From the NCBI GenBank assembly GCA_050951405.1, contig JBMNIZ010000014.1, positions 180,113 to 244,112 of the forward strand: a stretch of DNA of 64,000 bases, in the 5' to 3' direction. The notes below the pieces were generated by a model, which was not told where the DNA came from, searched no databases, and saw only the letters and a program-made list of their open reading frames with translations. Position numbers and translations under genes: made by a program. Below, one piece after another: positions 62,205-64,000 of the stretch; within the stretch, counting starts at the first letter, position 1, and every line of letters starts with the position of its first letter. This stretch comes from JBMNIZ01 sp050951405 (GTDB lineage: Bacteria > Bacillota > DULZ01).

Positions 62205-62261
62205 GTGTGCTGAAAACCCTTATATATCAAGGGTTTTAGCACACATGGGTGTGAAACCCAT
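62205..62261 (+). repeat. Long hairpin followed by a short hairpin
   Basis: GTGTGCT-G-AAAACCCTT (62205-62221) pairs with AAGGGTTTTAGCACAC (62229-62244) except for one bulged G. ATGGGT and ACCCAT (62245-62261) form a second stem at once. No T run follows. It lies in the gap between the IS21 element and the XRE gene and may be an element end or relic. Confidence 0.6.
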
Positions 62262-62330
62262 TGAGCGAAAAACATGAAAATATCGCTTCGAGGGAACAAG
62301 TCCATAAGAGCGGTATTTGATAGTCAAGTG

Positions 62331-62445
62331 GTCAGGTTAGATGTCATAGCCCCGCGAGTGGTCGGGTTAGATGTCAGGGGGCGCGAGTGGTCAGGTTAGA
62401 TGTTTTTTCGGAAGTTTTTGAGGTTGTGTGGTCAGGTTGGATGTA
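62331..62445. repeat. Four direct repeats of GTGGTCAGGTTAGATGT
   Basis: Copies lie near 62331, 62358, 62386 and 62428, with small changes (CGGG for CAGG, TTGG for TTAG) and unequal spacing of about 27, 28 and 42 bases. TTAGATGTCAG also occurs at about 59563, on the other side of the IS21 element. They look like transposase-binding repeats at the end of an older element split by the IS21. Confidence 0.6.
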
Positions 62446-62627
62446 GGTGTGGAAATGAGCTGTTTTTGCAGCGATATATAAGTATTTAGTTCTTTTACTG
62501 TGAATCGAATTAAAGTTTTAAATGATACTCCATGAGTGATAGACACACCAGCACATCAATTCTATGAAACATAGGTTGATAATTATTGCACTGCACCGAT
62601 AATGAAAGTGAAAGGAGGGAAATAAAT

Positions 62628-63230
62628 ATGGACTTGAATAAAACTGGGTTGTTTATATCTGCTCTGCGAAAGCAAAACGGGTTGACACAAAAAGAATTGG
62701 CTGAAAAAATATGCGTTACTGATAAAGCTGTATCGCGTTGGGAAACAGGCAAAGGATTCCCTGATGTTTCTAACATTAAGTCACTTGCGGAGGTGTTGAA
62801 TGTGTCTATTACTGAAATAGTAAACGGTGAAAGAACCACGCCTGAAAATATCGAGGAAAAGTCGGATAATGCTATCATTGAAGCGTTTAATTATTCAAAG
62901 CAAATGAGCAAAAAAACAATAGGAGTCTTGCTGTTAATCGCTGGATTAGGATTGATTGTGTATCCACTCATTTCTACAGGTATAAGCAACTTTCCAGTAT
63001 TGTTACTTTTAGGAATTGCCATTGTTATAACAGCAATTTTCATATTAAGTTATAAAAAATCATCTATTAAGGATATGGGAAAAGCCGTGAAATTATCAAA
63101 ATACTCATCTGGGATTATTTCACTTATCGTATTGACTGCTACTCTTATTTTAGAGATGTTGCCAAGTGTTAATGGCCATGATAAAATCGACATAAATGGT
63201 CACGAAAAACCCGCAAAACCGGTCATTTAG
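62628..63230 (+). CDS. Membrane-bound XRE-family regulator
   Basis: The 200-residue protein starts at the ATG at 62628 after AAAGGAGG. The N-terminal Cro/XRE helix-turn-helix is FISALRKQNGLTQKELAEKICVTDKAVSRWETGKGFPDVSNIKSLAEVL. Three hydrophobic segments follow (ILLLIAGLGLIVYPLI-like near 105-120, FPVLLLLGIAIVITAIFIL, and ISLIVLTATLIL). Such proteins are membrane-tethered DNA-binding regulators common in Clostridia; targets are unknown. The gene lies among IS fragments and may be cargo. Confidence 0.85.
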   Translation: MDLNKTGLFISALRKQNGLTQKELAEKICVTDKAVSRWETGKGFPDVSNIKSLAEVLNVSITEIVNGERTTPENIEEKSDNAIIEAFNYSKQMSKKTIGVLLLIAGLGLIVYPLISTGISNFPVLLLLGIAIVITAIFILSYKKSSIKDMGKAVKLSKYSSGIISLIVLTATLILEMLPSVNGHDKIDINGHEKPAKPVI

Positions 63231-63242
63231 AAAAGGAAAAAA

Positions 63243-63297
63243 GCTCGTTCCCTACAACATTTTCATTGGAACCAAAACATTAAAGAAGGGAACGAGC
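63243..63297 (+). repeat. 10-bp perfect inverted repeat before istA-type gene
   Basis: GCTCGTTCCC (63243-63252) and GGGAACGAGC (63288-63297) pair perfectly around a 35-base loop. The right arm ends 4 bases before the next ATG, so it could mask the ribosome site (AAAGAAGGGA) or act as an element end. Confidence 0.55.
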
Positions 63298-63301
63298 AAA
63301 A

Positions 63302-64000
63302 ATGACAGGAGTGTGGGAAATCGTGAACATTCAAGAATGTCGGAAAGCCGGCCTAAGTAAGACCGCCACAGCACAGCGTTTAAACCTGGACCGTGGCACC
63401 GTAGCAAAATATTGGGATGTTGAAGAGCCTTTGAAAGCACCACCGGTCTACCAGCGAAGTTCCAAAATCGATCTTTACAAAGAGTATATCACAAATCGAC
63501 TGGAAAAATGGCCTGAACTGTTTGCAGAAACAATTTATGAAGAAATTAAAAAAATGGGATATAAAGGCTCCGCAAGAACCGTCCGGCGCTACGTCTCTAA
63601 GGTACGACCAAAACTTTCCCGGGAATACAAACCCTATGAAACCCTGCCAGGTGAACAAGCCCAGGTTGACTGGGGCCACTTAGGCACCATTGTCGAAAAC
63701 GGCCGGCGGGTTAAGCTTTATGTCTTTGTTTTCTGCCTAAGTTGGTCAAGAGAAAGATATGCGGAGTTCATCACTTCCCTCAATATGGCCGTCTTTAACG
63801 CCTGCCTACATCGAGCTTTCGAGTATGTGGGAGGGATTCCCGAAACAATCCTCTTTGACAACGCCAAAACTGTGGTAGCGGAACGAGTAGGTACGATAGT
63901 GAGGTTTAATTCTACCCTTCTGGAACTGGCTTTAAGATATGGCTTCACACCCAAAGCATGTTGGATCAATGATCCGGAAAGCAAGGGCAAAGTAGAATCC
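63302..64000 (+). CDS. Second IS21-type transposase, cut by the window edge
   Basis: The frame from the ATG at 63302 stays open for 233 codons to the end of the window. A helix-turn-helix (CRKAGLSKTATAQRLNLDRGTVAKYW) is followed by SARTVRRYVSKVRPKL. The catalytic block QAQVDWGHLGTIVENGRRVKLYVFVF and ETILFDNAKTVVAERVG are the DDE Asp pair regions. It is distinct from the first istA. The Glu segment begins in NDPESKGKVES at the edge. A partner istB would lie beyond. Confidence 0.88.
   Translation, partial: MTGVWEIVNIQECRKAGLSKTATAQRLNLDRGTVAKYWDVEEPLKAPPVYQRSSKIDLYKEYITNRLEKWPELFAETIYEEIKKMGYKGSARTVRRYVSKVRPKLSREYKPYETLPGEQAQVDWGHLGTIVENGRRVKLYVFVFCLSWSRERYAEFITSLNMAVFNACLHRAFEYVGGIPETILFDNAKTVVAERVGTIVRFNSTLLELALRYGFTPKACWINDPESKGKVES

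Noticed and set aside
62331..62445. A small CRISPR array.
   Set aside because: The repeats vary, spacers are very short and unequal (about 10-25 bases), and no cas genes are near; it fits a transposon end better.

Overview
The window looks like a chromosome segment from a strictly anaerobic, low-to-middle G+C Gram-positive bacterium of the Clostridia (Peptococcaceae, Desulfitobacteriales or Dehalobacteriia type). The signs are strong AGGAGG ribosome sites, an S-layer-homology protein, a trp RNA-binding attenuation protein (TRAP), a c-di-GMP-I riboswitch, a ferritin-like rubrerythrin-type protein, many [4Fe-4S] proteins and sigma-54 regulation. The species cannot be named from the sequence alone. 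The segment carries many insertion sequences.

Layout. Bases 1-7520 hold housekeeping genes: a YetF-type membrane pair, a beta-hydroxyacid dehydrogenase, a TGS-domain nucleoside kinase, OsmC, endonuclease IV (nfo), endonuclease III (nth), DUF503, trmL and tRNA-Pro(CGG). Bases 7682-27870 hold a sigma-54 activator followed by a long co-directional cluster. Its genes encode a molybdopterin oxidoreductase, a four-cluster ferredoxin, an FAD/NAD oxidoreductase, a homocysteine-biosynthesis-family (COG1900) protein fused to a ferredoxin, an HdrD-like Fe-S protein and a UPF0280/COG2122 protein. These are followed by a sulfonate-type ABC transporter with two binding proteins and two different ATPases, a corrinoid-cap/URO-D methyltransferase-like fusion, sulfoacetaldehyde acetyltransferase (xsc) and a DUF5714 protein. 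A decayed IS110-type element sits inside the cluster. Bases 28125-39977 are mostly core genes: a rubrerythrin-type protein, dnaE, coaD, mtrB (TRAP), pfkA, pyk, a carboxyltransferase of the pycB/oadA type, minC and a LysM protein. From 40000 to the end the segment is accessory. It holds IS256, IS30, IS1182, IS6-like and two IS21-type elements, interleaved with c-di-GMP signalling genes, a ParM-like actin, a bactofilin, a response regulator, a broken S-layer protein, a frameshifted serine recombinase, a chloramphenicol-acetyltransferase-type gene and a membrane XRE regulator.

The most interesting system is the 9.8-27.9 kb cluster. Xsc releases sulfite and acetyl phosphate from sulfoacetaldehyde, and the ABC transporter is of the kind that imports organosulfonates. 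COG1900 and COG2122 proteins are tied in methanogens to making homocysteine from aspartate semialdehyde and sulfide. The URO-D protein resembles methyl-cobamide:thiol methyltransferases. I infer a sulfonate uptake and C-S cleavage pathway whose sulfur is reduced and moved onto a carbon acceptor. Several parts depart from their families: the COG1900 protein seems to lack the expected active-site cysteine, the Mo enzyme shows no obvious Cys/Sec ligand, the two ATPases form one canonical and one degenerate site, and the URO-D fusion has a corrinoid cap without a corrinoid-binding domain. It may therefore do something not yet described.
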